Assembly: GCA_011319805.1 (NCBI GenBank)
Contig: SJRY01000240.1
Span: 1 to 16,261 of the forward strand
DNA from: Macrocybe gigantea
Taxonomy: Eukaryota > Basidiomycota > Agaricomycetes > Agaricales > Callistosporiaceae
Direction of reading: 5' to 3'
DNA length: 16,261 bases
The notes under the pieces are model-generated. The model was not told the DNA's origin. It saw nothing but the letters and a program-made list of their open reading frames with translations, and did not search any database. Both the position numbers and the translations under genes were made by a program. This document shows, one piece after another, positions 1-7,742 of the stretch. Every line of letters begins with the position of its first letter. Position 1 is the first letter of the stretch.

Positions 1-20
1 AGATTCGTCTAGCCTAACAA
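1..20 (+). repeat. Right-hand tail of an LTR2 copy
   Basis: The first 20 bases are identical to the end of the element 2 LTR around 10726-10745 and end in the same CTAACA. The element 2 primer site that should follow a 5' LTR is absent; the next bases are already LTR1 sequence. This is therefore the end of a solo or 3' LTR2 whose body lies left of the window, or a recombination scar. An identity of 20 bases is very unlikely by chance in 16 kb. Confidence 0.65.
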
Positions 21-512
21 TTATCTTGACAACAGGCACATGACTCAAGATCACACATGACGAACACGTGACATGAACTGCAATGCGACAAACAAGATAT
101 AATGTGATGACTCGAGGAAACTCTATGACAATGACACGTCAGTGCTGACTAGGGCAAAGGGTTATTGCGCAGCACCTGCAGGACAACATGAGGAGTGCAG
201 TTGAATCCTTACTCAAACAGACAGGGGTTGAAGGTTTCATGTAACAATGAGATTAGTGTGTCCATGCTCGGGAGTCATAACATATAAATAGCTAAATTGG
301 ACATAGTAGAACTCAGCTTCGAGCTGGCTAATTATTAGCAAACTTCTCTCTCACCTCCTCTCTGAGTAGTTAGAGAGTGATCTGCATGCAGATTTGGTTT
401 TGAGCATAGCAGTGCATCTTGAGGGCATCAATCATACTCATGGGTACCTGTTCTTAACCATTAGACCAAAAACACAGCATTAGGGCAGAATTAATTTCTC
501 CTGTCTAAGGCA
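20..512 (+). repeat. 5' LTR of element 1 (LTR1), first ~20 bp missing
   Basis: This aligns along its length with 5789-6285, from the shared TTATCTTGAC to CTGTCTAAG. The 3' copy begins TGTTACG after the polypurine tract, but this copy lacks those first ~20 bases, which are replaced by the LTR2 tail. The right end is placed at the CA at 511-512, though the two copies differ there (AAGGCATC versus AAGCATC), so the boundary is good to a few bases. It contains a TATA box at 283-290, short palindromes at 314-339, and a 14-bp perfect palindrome at 380-393. Confidence 0.9.
283..339 (+). promoter_or_regulatory. LTR1 core promoter and two adjacent palindromes
   Basis: TATAAATA at 283-290 is the likely TATA box and recurs at 6058-6065 in the 3' LTR. 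Around 30 nt downstream, where transcription would start, lie a 5-bp stem with a 3-nt loop (CAGCT/AGCTG, 314-326) and then GCTAAT-T-ATTAGC (327-339). Both stems are kept in the 3' LTR and in the inverted copy (loop base changed only). No transcription start is proven. Confidence 0.5.
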
Positions 513-525
513 TCGTTATGCCGGC

Positions 526-1176
526 AATGGCTAACACTCCGGAAGTCAGAACAATCCTCTTGGACATCCCACTATTCAAGGCTGGGAGAACTTCAAGGCA
601 GAGGCCCGTGAATTCTTCATGACCACGGAGACCAGGAACGATGTGATAATTCAGATTAAAGAACTGTCGCAGTGATGACAACCGGTCAGGACTACATCAT
701 TGAATTCCAGAGCTGGGCTCCCTTGACAGAATACAACGATATCACTCTTATTGATATCTTCAAACATGGACTCGACCAGGCACTCAGACAATGCATTATC
801 GAACTAGGAGGTGTCCGCAAGGAGGACATCGACTGGTAGTATAAACATGCGATGGAACTGGACTGGCAATATCACCGGCTCAAAGGAATTTGGTGTGAAG
901 GAGCAATTTGCTCCCAAGCAACACAGAAACTGGCTCAGGGAACTATGGTGCCTAAGAAGCAAACTCCGGCACTAGCAACCGGTAATGCTCAAGGACAGCC
1001 TGACCCTAACGCCATGGATGTTGACTGGATGAGGCACAAAGGACGCTGCTTCCAGTGCAGACAGAAGGGACATATCGGACGTAATTGCCCGATGAACCCC
1101 CAGCCGAAATATGCTGCATGGAATGTAGAAATGCAGGACGAGACTACCACTGCTAAGATCAAAGAGCTGAAATAGG
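526..1176 (+). pseudogene. gag (capsid-nucleocapsid) of element 1, broken
   Basis: Gag forms the particle that packages retrotransposon RNA. A first ATG in good position is at 526. Matching sequence then changes frame by about 580, where residues like GWENFKAEAREFF appear. From about 675 one frame runs to 1176 with a single TAG at 837-839. It has the capsid-like stretch around DYIIEFQSW...IFKHGLDQALRQ and then AMELDWQYHRLK, typical of fungal gypsy Gag. A CCHC zinc knuckle (C-x2-C-x4-H-x4-C) spans 1047-1088 with all four ligands intact. The TAA/TAG-rich end at 1174 leads into the linker before protease. At least one frameshift and one stop make it non-functional. Confidence 0.8.
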
Positions 1177-1446
1177 GTTTTTAATAGAGCTGGGAAGAAG
1201 CACCGCTTCGCTGGTGAATATGTATCATCGAATATGAATATAAGGGACATTCCTGACCTTAAAGAATATTTTGAACAAGAAGGTGCACAAGAGTTCAGTC
1301 TCATAAAAGGATACATCCTACCCTGGGTAGCTCAACAGATTTATCGGCAGGACGAGTCTAAAGTGTACTCAATCCTTAAAGCATGGACAGATCAATCGCA
1401 ACAGAAGGATATTTCACTGGAAAACTTTGTGAGATCAACCAAATGA
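1177..1446 (+). pseudogene. Gag-protease linker reading frame, function unknown
   Basis: An open stretch in a different frame from gag runs from about 1177 and contains an ATG at 1234; the 70-residue part (1234-1446) is rich in charged residues and Gln and ends SLENFVRSTK. It lies between the nucleocapsid knuckle and the protease, where gypsy polyproteins have a poorly conserved linker. I recognise no domain in it. It is most likely part of the same polyprotein displaced by a frameshift near 1175, rather than an independent gene. Confidence 0.4.
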
Positions 1447-1957
1447 ATGACCACGATGCGCTCCACATGCTGTTTGATCTCAGACAAAAGCCATGATTTG
1501 TCAGAGGCAGCAATGGAAACCAGATGGATGTACCCTTGACGATTATGACCTTGGACACTGGACAAACATATAGCATGAAAGCCTTGCTTGATACAGGATG
1601 TACCGGATCTTGCATAGACCGGAAGTTCATTAAGGAAAAGGAAATCAATACAAGAAATATCCTATTCCTATTCCAGTCCATAATGCGGACAGAACCCATA
1701 ACATGGCAGGTGATATATGCAAATACATTGAACTAAGAGTCAGAGTCCAAGATCATGTCGAGCGAATGGTCTTCTCAGTTACTGAACTTGGAAAGGGCCA
1801 GATCTTCATCGGTTATGAGTGGGTTAAGCATCACAACCCTTGGATCAATTGGAAGACAGAGAAGATTACATTCGATCAGTGCTCCGAAGAGTGTCAGTGG
1901 ATTGCCCGAACAGGAAACTCTGAAGATGATGACACCTCTATTGAGACAAATGAGTAG
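1444..1957 (+). pseudogene. Retropepsin-like aspartic protease of element 1
   Basis: This domain would cleave the polyprotein. One frame runs from 1444 with a TGA at 1494-1496 and contains the active-site motif LLDTGCTGS; its catalytic Asp codon is at 1590-1592 and intact. A frameshift near 1660-1700 moves the rest to the frame read from 1703, where MVFSVTELGKGQIFIGYEWVKHHNP matches the family's second hairpin (hydrophobic-hydrophobic-G) and the HNP-x-I-x-W tail of chromovirus proteases. Downstream of 1957, a third frame (FENGEKLLMID...KLAEVLQ) continues the PR-RT linker up to the inverted LTR at 2053. Active-site residues survive but the frame does not. Confidence 0.8.
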
Positions 1958-2052
1958 ACTTCGAAAATGGAGAAAAACTCTTGATGATCGATATGAACCA
2001 AGAGTTCCATCTAAGGGCTTTCCAAATGACGGCTTTCAAACTGGCAGAAGTG

Positions 2053-2465
2053 CTACAAAACCAAGTCTGCATGCAGGTCACTCTAACTAACTCAGAGAGG
2101 AGAGGCAGAGAGAACTTTGCTAATAATTAGCCAGCTTGAAGCTGAGTTCTACTACGTATAATTTAACTATTTATACATTACGACTCCCAAGCATGGACCA
2201 TGACTATGCTATCCTCATGTTATGTGAAACCCTCAACCCTTGTCTACATGAGTAAGGATTTGACTGCACTTCTCATGTTGTCCTGCAGGTGCTGTGCAAT
2301 AACCCTTTGCCCTAGTCAGTGCTGATGCGTCATTGTCATAGGGTTTTCTCAAGTCATTGCATTGTATCTTGTTTGTCACATTGCAGTTCATGTCACATGT
2401 TCATCATGTGGTTCTTGAGTCACATGCCTGTCATTAAGATAATGATAAGTCCTGAAATCATAACA
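2053..2465 (-). repeat. Inverted, 3'-truncated LTR1 inside element 1
   Basis: Read on the - strand from 2465, this begins TGTTATGATTTCAGGACTTAT, close to the start of the 3' LTR at 5769. It follows LTR1 through TATA, palindromes and the CTGCATGCAG core to GGTTTTG at about 2056. The last ~105 bases of the LTR are missing at the low-coordinate end. It separates the PR-RT linker (ends ...LAEVLQ) from the RT N-terminal region (KTFEEIVP, from about 2490). A loose GAAG on both sides could be a target duplication, but I do not rely on it. No internal element sequence accompanies it, so it is a truncated solo LTR or a rearrangement. Confidence 0.9.
2168..2175 (-). promoter_or_regulatory. TATA box of the inverted LTR1 copy
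   Basis: On the - strand this reads TATAAATA, as in the intact LTRs. If active it would fire leftward, giving transcripts antisense to protease and gag of element 1. Confidence 0.4.
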
Positions 2466-2479
2466 GGAAGCGACGGCAA

Positions 2480-3493
2480 TGACAACAAAGGCAAAGACCT
2501 TTGAAGAAATTGTACCAAGAGTACCACTGTTTCAAGGATTCAGTGTTCAGAAAAGAGTCGTTCGATGAACTACCACCATGATGACCTTGGGACCATGTGA
2601 TCGAACTTATTCCAGGAGCTAAACTCCAGGATTGCAAGGTCTATCCTTTAACACTAGATGAACAGAAACAGTTGGAGGCCTTTTTGGATAAAACCTGAAC
2701 ACCGGATGAATCAGACTGTCGAAGTCGCCAATGGCCTCACCTTTCTTCTTCGTAAAAAAGAAGGATGGATCCCTACGACCTGTACAGGACTATCGGAAAT
2801 TAAATAACATGACAATAAAGAACAAATACCCACTCCCCTTGATCCAAGAGTTAATCGATAAACTTAAGGGAGTGAAGTTCTTTACAAAACTCGACATCCG
2901 ATGGGGATACAATAATATCCATATGAAAGAAGGCAATGAATGGAAGGCTGCATTCCGGACAAACCGGGGAATGTTCGAACCCCTGGTCATGTTCTTTGGA
3001 CTGACGAATTCACTGGCCACATTCCAAATGATGATGAACAGATTTTCAAAGACGAAATCGATCAGGGACACATAGTCATTTACATGGACACATTCTTATC
3101 TTCAATAAAGATTTGAATGAACACAGACGACTCGTTCAATGCATACTGGAAAAGCTAAAAGATAATAAGCTTTACCTGAAACCTGAGAAATGTTCGTTTC
3201 ATCAACTGGAAGTAGAGTACCTTGGAATGATCGTCTCAGAAAACAGCATTAAGATGGATCTGGTTAAAGTCGAAGGTGTCAAAGGATGGCCAAAACCCAT
3301 CTGCAAAAGAGACGTCCAGCAATTTCTAGGCTTTTGCAATTTCTACCAGTGTTTCATCGAGAGATTCGCAAAGATCACGAAACCCTTGATGGAACTGACT
3401 GGAAAGGCCAATTGGACATGGGGAAAGGCCCAAGACGACACATTTGATGGACTAAAGAATTGGATCTGTTCAGCGCTGATCATCGTGATGCCC
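2480..3493 (+). pseudogene. Reverse transcriptase of element 1, YMDD box frameshifted
   Basis: The N-terminal approach (KTFEEIVP, 2490 onward; DHVIELIPGAKL near 2593) is spread over two frames with a TGA at 2707-2709. The core is open from 2731 ([25 protein letters not shown]..., [21 protein letters not shown]), including the first catalytic Asp in KLDI. A frameshift near 3045 moves the frame. A further one-base loss at about 3087-3091 falls inside the YMDD box, which now reads Tyr-Met-Asp and then changes frame. From 3113 the thumb is open (LYLKPEKCSFHQLEVEYLGMIVS, FLGFCNFYQCFIERFAKI). Motifs and order match Ty3/gypsy RT. The enzyme would copy element RNA to cDNA in the particle, but this copy is inactive. 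Confidence 0.92.
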
Positions 3494-3908
3494 TGAGATG
3501 ATGGAAAGTTCCGAATGGAAGTCAATGCCTCGAACTATGCAATAGGAGGTGTCCTTTCTCAAGAACAATCCAATGGTACCTGGAGACCGGTGGTTTCATG
3601 TCAAAGTCATTGAACCTGACAGAACAGAACTACAAGATCTATGACAAAGAGATGCTCGTGATTATGACTGGACTTGAGGAATGGCACCAATACCTTTGCA
3701 GTGCTAAACAGAAATTCGAGATTTGGACAGATCATAAGAATCTCGAATACTTCCAGAAGCCTCAGAAGCTGAATCACTGGCAAGCTCACTGGATCTCAGA
3801 ACTTCAAGACTATGACTTTGTTCTGGAGCACAAACCCGGAAAATCGATGACAAAGGCAGACAGTCTGTCAGACGACCAGACTATGAGAAGAGGGAGATGA
3901 TAACGAAA
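3494..3908 (+). pseudogene. RNase H of element 1, first catalytic Asp changed to Asn
   Basis: This domain degrades the RNA strand of the RNA/DNA hybrid. It continues the RT thumb frame after a TGA at 3494-3496 (Arg is usual in that loop). The first catalytic position reads VNAS (Asn codon 3524-3526) where the family has VDAS. A frameshift near 3595 leads to the frame from 3598, with IYDKEML (catalytic Glu) and IWTDHKNLEYF (catalytic Asp). The tether region LEHKPGKSMTKADSLS then follows. The usual LSRRPD end is frameshifted near 3870. It is dead by the Asp loss and the frame breaks. Confidence 0.88.
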
Positions 3909-5166
3909 ACATCATACTCCTAAAGCCAGAGAATTTTCGCCGGATTTTCATGGCGAAGATTATACTGACACCAGAATTTCAGGACATTTTGGACCAGATC
4001 AAACAGGCTTGGAAACAAAGAGAGCCTGAGGTTCAGAAATGTCTTGATAAAGGCAAACACGCTGAGAGGAAAACGACTGAATCGTTACATGGTTAAAATG
4101 GTACTATGTTCCCAAAAGTCAAAAGATAAGGGAATGGATCATTGAAATCCATCACTCAGATCAGATCTTGGGACACCCAGGACAAATGAAGACATACAAA
4201 TTGATCACGCGTAACTTCTGGTGGCCCAAAATGATGAATGATGTCAAGGCATATGTCAAAGGATGTGACAAATGCCAATGAATGAAGATCATCAGAGATC
4301 GGAAGCATGCCCTGCTTCACCTGAACAAGGTACTAAAGGAACCATGGGAGATCATATCTGTAGATCTCATCGGACCCCTCCCCGAATCTCAAGGGTTCAA
4401 TGGCATAATGGTAACGGTAGATTGGTTCACGAAAGAAGCCAAATTCATACCAGTCAACATGGATATCATGGCAGAAGGAGTCACTCGCAATCTACGTGAC
4501 ACTGTATTCTTGAACTACAGACTCCCCAAGAAAGTTATTAGTGATAGAGGATGACAATTTGTCTTCGCATTCATGACAGACCTCTACGCACTTTTGGAAA
4601 TCAAAGGAGCTCCTTCGATGCTGTATCATCCACAGACCGACAGACAAATGGAACAGGTCAATCAGGAACTTGAACAGTACCTGAAACTCTTCGTGAACCA
4701 TTGGCAAACAGACTGGGTGGATTGGCTACCGATGGCTGAATTTTCCTATAACAATCGAATTCACTTGGCGACCAGTATACTCTCCATTTTACCTGAACCA
4801 CTGGTGATATCCGTACACTGGAAAAGAACCTCTGAAGCATAACGCTAAATCACAGACTACAGAGGAGTTCACTGAAATGATGAAGAAAATTCGGACCAAG
4901 GCCAAGACCTCTCTGTTAAAAGCCACAGAGACAATGAAATGGACATATGACCGGAAACAGAAGCCCGCCTGAGAGTACCATGAGGGCAATCAAGTTTGGC
5001 TGGAAGGAACGAACATCACAACTGACCGGCCAACTGACAAGCTTAATGACAGTGGTTTGATCCATTCAAAGTCAAATGGTGAATTGGAGAATCGGCATAT
5101 GAACTCGAGCTACCAGAACACTGGAAGATACACCCCGTCTGAAACGAGTCTGAGCTTACCCCATAC
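3909..5166 (+). pseudogene. Integrase of element 1 (HHCC, D,D-35-E core, GPY/F-like module)
   Basis: Integrase would insert the cDNA. The N-terminal part around 3920-4060 reads LLKPENFRR...ILTPEFQDIL. The HHCC zinc finger lies at about 4141-4278 (HHSDQILGH...GCDKCQ). The core shares that frame and holds catalytic Asp at 4363-4365 (VDLIGPLP), Asp at 4543-4545 (SDRG) and Glu at 4651-4653, with exactly 35 codons between the last two. Two TGAs (4279-4281 and 4552-4554) interrupt it at positions usually Arg or another polar residue. A frameshift at about 4790 follows SYNNRIH. The C-terminal VWLEGTNITT...ESAYELELPEHWKIHPV (4996-5140) is the GPY/F-type module; TGAs occur at 4970-4972 and about 5149. 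Confidence 0.92.
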
Positions 5167-5420
5167 ATGGCACCAGCGTTTCTGCAACAGAAAGTGGTAA
5201 TGATTCTTAAAAGACCTCCTCCTATCATTGTGGAAGAAGAGGAACGATATGAAGTGGAATCTGTAGTAAATTCTCGATGGAATAGGGGGAAACTACAGTA
5301 CAGAATACACTGGAAAGGGTATCCTATAGAGGATGCTACTTGGGAACCCACGAAAGGATTAATGAACGAAGCGCACTGAATGCGGTCACAAAATTTCATC
5401 ATGAGAACTCTGAGGCGCCA
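5167..5420 (+). pseudogene. Chromodomain at the integrase C-terminus of element 1
   Basis: The open stretch 5167-5379 contains RYEVESVVNSRWNRGKLQYRI followed by HWKGYPIEDATWEP, a clear chromodomain. The aromatic cage positions (Tyr of YEVE, Trp of WKGY, Trp of TWEP) are present. A frameshift near 5375 puts the final helix (NAVTKFHHEN) in another frame. In chromoviruses this domain binds methylated histone H3 and steers insertion to heterochromatin; here that role is inferred from family knowledge only. The domain fold is better preserved than the catalytic domains upstream. Confidence 0.9.
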
Positions 5421-5754
5421 TCTCTAGAAAAAGGACAATGTCAGTTGCCACCACAACCTACACCGAAGAAGGTGGTATGTACCGCCTCCATCAAACCCAG
5501 TTGCCGAAGGTCCTCTTCGACCACATGGCTAATGAAATCTGGGTCTATCCACGCAGTCAGCAAGTGAAAACGCTGCCGAAGAAGGAGACTCTTACCGGCT
5601 GGATGGCAGACCAAAAGAAGTCGAGGACCACCTGGACGTGGCTTGGCAAGCGTGGCAGCAATATCAGAACCAGAAAATTGTAGGCGAATGAGAGCACAAG
5701 TAGAACCAGAAGAATGACAAGGAAGAAGAATATGATTGCAAGGACGCAATCCCT
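5421..5754 (+). pseudogene. Polyprotein tail and 3' untranslated region of element 1
   Basis: Two overlapping open stretches (5340-5567 and 5438-5683) carry Ser/Arg/Lys-rich and Trp-containing residues with no domain I recognise. They lie between the chromodomain and the polypurine tract, so they are most likely the variable C-terminal tail followed by untranslated sequence. Which frame was originally used cannot be decided by eye. Confidence 0.4.
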
Positions 5755-5765
5755 AAAGGGGGGGG
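5755..5765 (+). promoter_or_regulatory. Polypurine tract (PPT) of element 1
   Basis: AAA followed by eight G, ending three bases before TGTTACG, the start of the 3' LTR at 5769. This is the expected position of the plus-strand primer for reverse transcription. It fixes the LTR start. Confidence 0.88.
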
Positions 5766-5768
5766 TAA

Positions 5769-6285
5769 TGTTACGATTTCAAGACTTATTGTTATCTTGA
5801 CAATGGGCACATGACTCAAGATCACATAATGAACACATGACATGAACTGCAATGTGACAAACAAGATACAATGCAGCAACTTGAGGAAACCCTATGACAA
5901 CGACACGTCAGCACTAACTAGGGCAAAGGATTATTATGCAGCACCTGCAGGACAACATGAGAAGTGCAGTTGAATCCTTACTCAAACAGACAGAGGTTGA
6001 AGGTTTCACGTAACATGAGAATAGCATAGTCGTGGTCTGTGCTCGGGAGTCGTAACATATAAATAGCTAAATTGTATGTAGTAGAACTCAGCTTCGAGCT
6101 GGCTAATTATTAGCAAACTTCTCCCCACCTCTCCTCTCTGAGTTAGTTAGAGTGATCTGCATGCAGATTTGGTTTTGCATAGCAGTGCATCTTGAGGGCA
6201 TCAATTATACTCATGGGTTACCTGTTCTTAACCATTAGACCAAAAACACAGCATGTAGGGCAGAATTAATTTCTCCTGTCTAAGC
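5769..6285 (+). repeat. 3' LTR of element 1 (LTR1), full length
   Basis: It begins TGTTACG immediately after the PPT and ends near CTGTCTAAGCA, about 517 bp. It matches 20-512 and, inverted, 2053-2465. TATAAATA is at 6058-6065 and the 14-bp palindrome ATCTGCATGCAGAT is at 6155-6168. Right of it, sequence coding on the - strand begins at once, so the insertion site is inside the HNH-like gene remnant. Confidence 0.92.
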
Positions 6286-6634
6286 ATCTCTGCAAGGGCT
6301 ATCCTGAGAAATGTCAACTTCAGGCCTTCTAGCACATCTCCAAATGAGCCATTATGAGATCCTGGATACTTGCCAAACAAGTTCTGGATAAATTCCACAG
6401 TTCTACTTGCATGCATGACATAGGCAACAGCAGCGTGGATCGACAACAAGTAGGGATCAGGAAGTTTGACAGTTACTTCTTCTGATAGTGTCATGCTCTC
6501 AGCATGTGGCATGTCAGCTTCATTTATCCTATGCAGATGTGAATGTCTCTAAACATGATCTCCTTATTCTGCTCTTTAGTTGTGAGATATCCCTTCCAGA
6601 ATGTTTTTATTCTATATGTGTTTTCCTTTCCATC

Positions 6635-6689
6635 CTAGTGAGAATTAGCCACAAAGATGAATCGAGAATTCCACATAAGCAATGCTCAC
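6635..6689 (-). other. Putative spliceosomal intron, 55 nt
   Basis: It begins GTGAGC and ends CTAATTCTCACTAG on the - strand, with a branch-site-like CTAAT close to the acceptor. The flanking phases differ by one base, which could be an indel in the T-rich exon end just upstream. Confidence 0.45.
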
Positions 6690-6858
6690 AACAGGCAAAA
6701 AAGAAAAAGACAAATGAATTGAAAAGTTTATGCAAATTTGACTAGATAGTGATCCCATTGTATGGCAAGTCTAATCTGTCTTTAGGAACATCAAGATTGC
6801 AGGCTAGAGCAGGGTAGTGGTTCCAGATTATGTCAATCATAGATATTCCATCAGAATT

Positions 6859-6907
6859 CTAGGAAGGATTCTGGATTAAATCTAATAAATAGAACATGGT
6901 GCCTTAC
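6859..6907 (-). other. Putative spliceosomal intron, 49 nt
   Basis: On the - strand it begins GTAAGG and ends CTTCCTAG. Removing it joins two open, similar-quality coding stretches in phase 0. The length is typical of basidiomycete introns. Confidence 0.5.
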
Positions 6908-7074
6908 TCTCCCACTCAAAAACTTGCTGATGACGTGTTTCAATATATGGGCACATTCTAGTGCCTTGGGTGAAATAAGTGTTTCCTCACAGTTCCTGTG
7001 AAAGGTGGCTTCAGTTTGTCTCCTCTCCACTATGCAGGTATAATCATCTCTTTTGAAGACCTGTAAGGAAAATA

Positions 7075-7318
7075 TATTAGGCTAGACAAATGTCAAAAGG
7101 ACTTGGGCAGACTAAGTATGAGAGTGGTCTTGAGATGATGGCAAAAGGAATATTAAGCCTAGCACTACTTGTACATCTGGGAGTCCTTATATATGTTGCA
7201 GTACACAAGCATGGACCATGGACTGTGCAATGTTGTGGACTGCAGATGAGTAAGACTAGCAGAGAGTGACTCAGAATGACTAGAGAAAGGAAATGACTTG
7301 AGAGGCTGTGTGCTGCAC
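7075..7318 (-). repeat. LTR2 copy in minus orientation, without internal region
   Basis: Its reverse complement matches the 5' LTR of element 2 at about 10503-10744 over some 240 bp, including ACTCATCTGCAG, the TATA region, AGGCTTAATATT and the end CTAA(T)A at 7075. Immediately past that end (7074 leftward) comes the intron tail of the HNH-like gene, not the element 2 primer site, so it is a solo or 3' LTR. The other end is not sharply defined, because a GGCTGTGTGC-type sequence is duplicated there. With 10503-10744 it forms a large inverted repeat around the copia element. Confidence 0.88.
7149..7193 (-). promoter_or_regulatory. Core promoter of the minus-strand LTR2 copy
   Basis: On the - strand the order is TATATAAGG (7193-7185) then AGGCTTAATATT (7160-7149), the same as in the 5' LTR of element 2. 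It would fire leftward toward the HNH-like exons. Confidence 0.4.
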
Positions 7319-7365
7319 AAGGCTGTGTTATAGATAATGAGGCTGTGTGCTGTGCAAGGCTGTGT
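7302..7365. repeat. Short tandem duplication at the edge of the LTR2 copy
   Basis: A 27-nt unit GAGGCTGTGTGCTG... occurs at 7302-7328 and again at 7339-7365 with two mismatches. The element 2 LTR has only one related motif (CACTGCGCAGTGCACAGCC region). Confidence 0.7.
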
Positions 7366-7470
7366 AAAATGGGTTAAGCACTACAACCCACGAATTGCCT
7401 TCCATGGTAAATTTGCTTCTCACTGGCAGAGAAAGACAAGTCAGCTGCTATAGACTCCCATTGATGGATG
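7366..7470. other. Short unassigned gap between LTR2 copy and copia LTR
   Basis: About 100 bases with no match to LTR1, LTR2 or the copia LTR. On the - strand it contains CTGAC, a pyrimidine run and CCAG (about 7420-7440), which resembles a branch site and 3' splice acceptor. It could be a further scrap of the interrupted host gene. Nothing more can be supported. Confidence 0.35.
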
Positions 7471-7742
7471 TGTTGGACATAGGCAGGGACCGAAGGGGTG
7501 TGTGAACATGGGAATCTAAATGTATAGCCTCAGTATGTCTGGTAGGACCACTGAGTATGTGATGTAAGTACCTAAATGTATACTACAAGGTACTTTAGTA
7601 AGAAAGAGAAATAAATAGATATACAGGACTCATGCCTCAGTATGTCTGGTGGGACCACTGAGGTGGGCGACCAGAAGCGAGTGAAAATTTGTAGTCTGCT
7701 TACATAACATGTTGAGGTGGGAGCTCGACTCGACCTCCAACA
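7471..7742 (-). repeat. 3' LTR of the copia element, 272 bp
   Basis: On the - strand it starts TGTTGGAGGTCGAG right after the PPT and ends ...CCTATGTCCAACA, giving 7-bp terminal inverted repeats TGTTGGA/TCCAACA. The five bases outside it (7466-7470, GGATG) are the predicted target duplication. Inside, a 29-nt unit is repeated at 7527-7555 and 7634-7662. The LTR start itself can fold (TGTTGgAGGT with ACCTCAACA). Confidence 0.85.
7527..7662. repeat. Two 29-nt direct repeats with a hairpin, inside the copia LTR
   Basis: Copies at 7527-7555 and 7634-7662 (GCCTCAGTATGTCTGGT..GACCACTGAG) differ at one base. Each folds as CTCAGT/ACTGAG with an inner GGT/ACC pairing. Confidence 0.8.

Larger units (their letters stand above)
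20..6285 (+). mobile_element. Element 1: degenerate Ty3/gypsy chromovirus, near full length
   Basis: The block has two direct LTR copies (20-512 and 5769-6285). Between them are gag, protease, RT, RNase H, integrase and chromodomain in Ty3/gypsy order, then a polypurine tract directly before the 3' LTR. Integrase follows RT/RNase H, and a chromodomain sits at the end, which defines a chromovirus. Frameshifts and stops break every domain, and an inverted piece of the element's own LTR sits between protease and RT. The two LTRs differ at many sites, mostly C/T and G/A changes, so the insertion is old. It cannot encode its own replication. The 3' end lies within an exon of the HNH-like gene remnant. 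Confidence 0.93.
6286..7060 (-). pseudogene. Remnant of a spliced host gene, HNH-endonuclease-domain-like
   Basis: Three exon pieces read leftward. Exon A (7060-6908, 51 codons) starts after TTCCTTACAG and encodes VFKRDDYTCIVERR...ALECAHILKHVI, resembling the KRD-x2-C and AHI motifs of fungal HNH (PF13391-like) proteins. A 49-nt intron (6907-6859, GTAAGG...TAG) restores an open frame in exon B (6858-6690: MIDIIWNHYPAL...LPYNGITI, then a TAG, then NLHKLFNSFVFF). A 55-nt intron (6689-6635, GTGAGC...CACTAG, with CTAAT upstream) leads to exon C (6634-6286), containing NTYRIKTFWKGYL and KLPDPYLLSIHAAVAYVMHAS...FLRIALAE. The TAG, a one-base phase conflict at the second junction and a frame change near 6530 indicate decay. 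LTR1 truncates the C-terminus and LTR2 the N-terminal side. The family call comes from remembered motifs, without a search. Confidence 0.55.

Noticed and set aside
5043..5402. A 119-codon open frame on the - strand opposite the chromodomain
   Set aside because: It is the shadow of the well-supported + strand GPY/F module and chromodomain and has no recognisable domain of its own.
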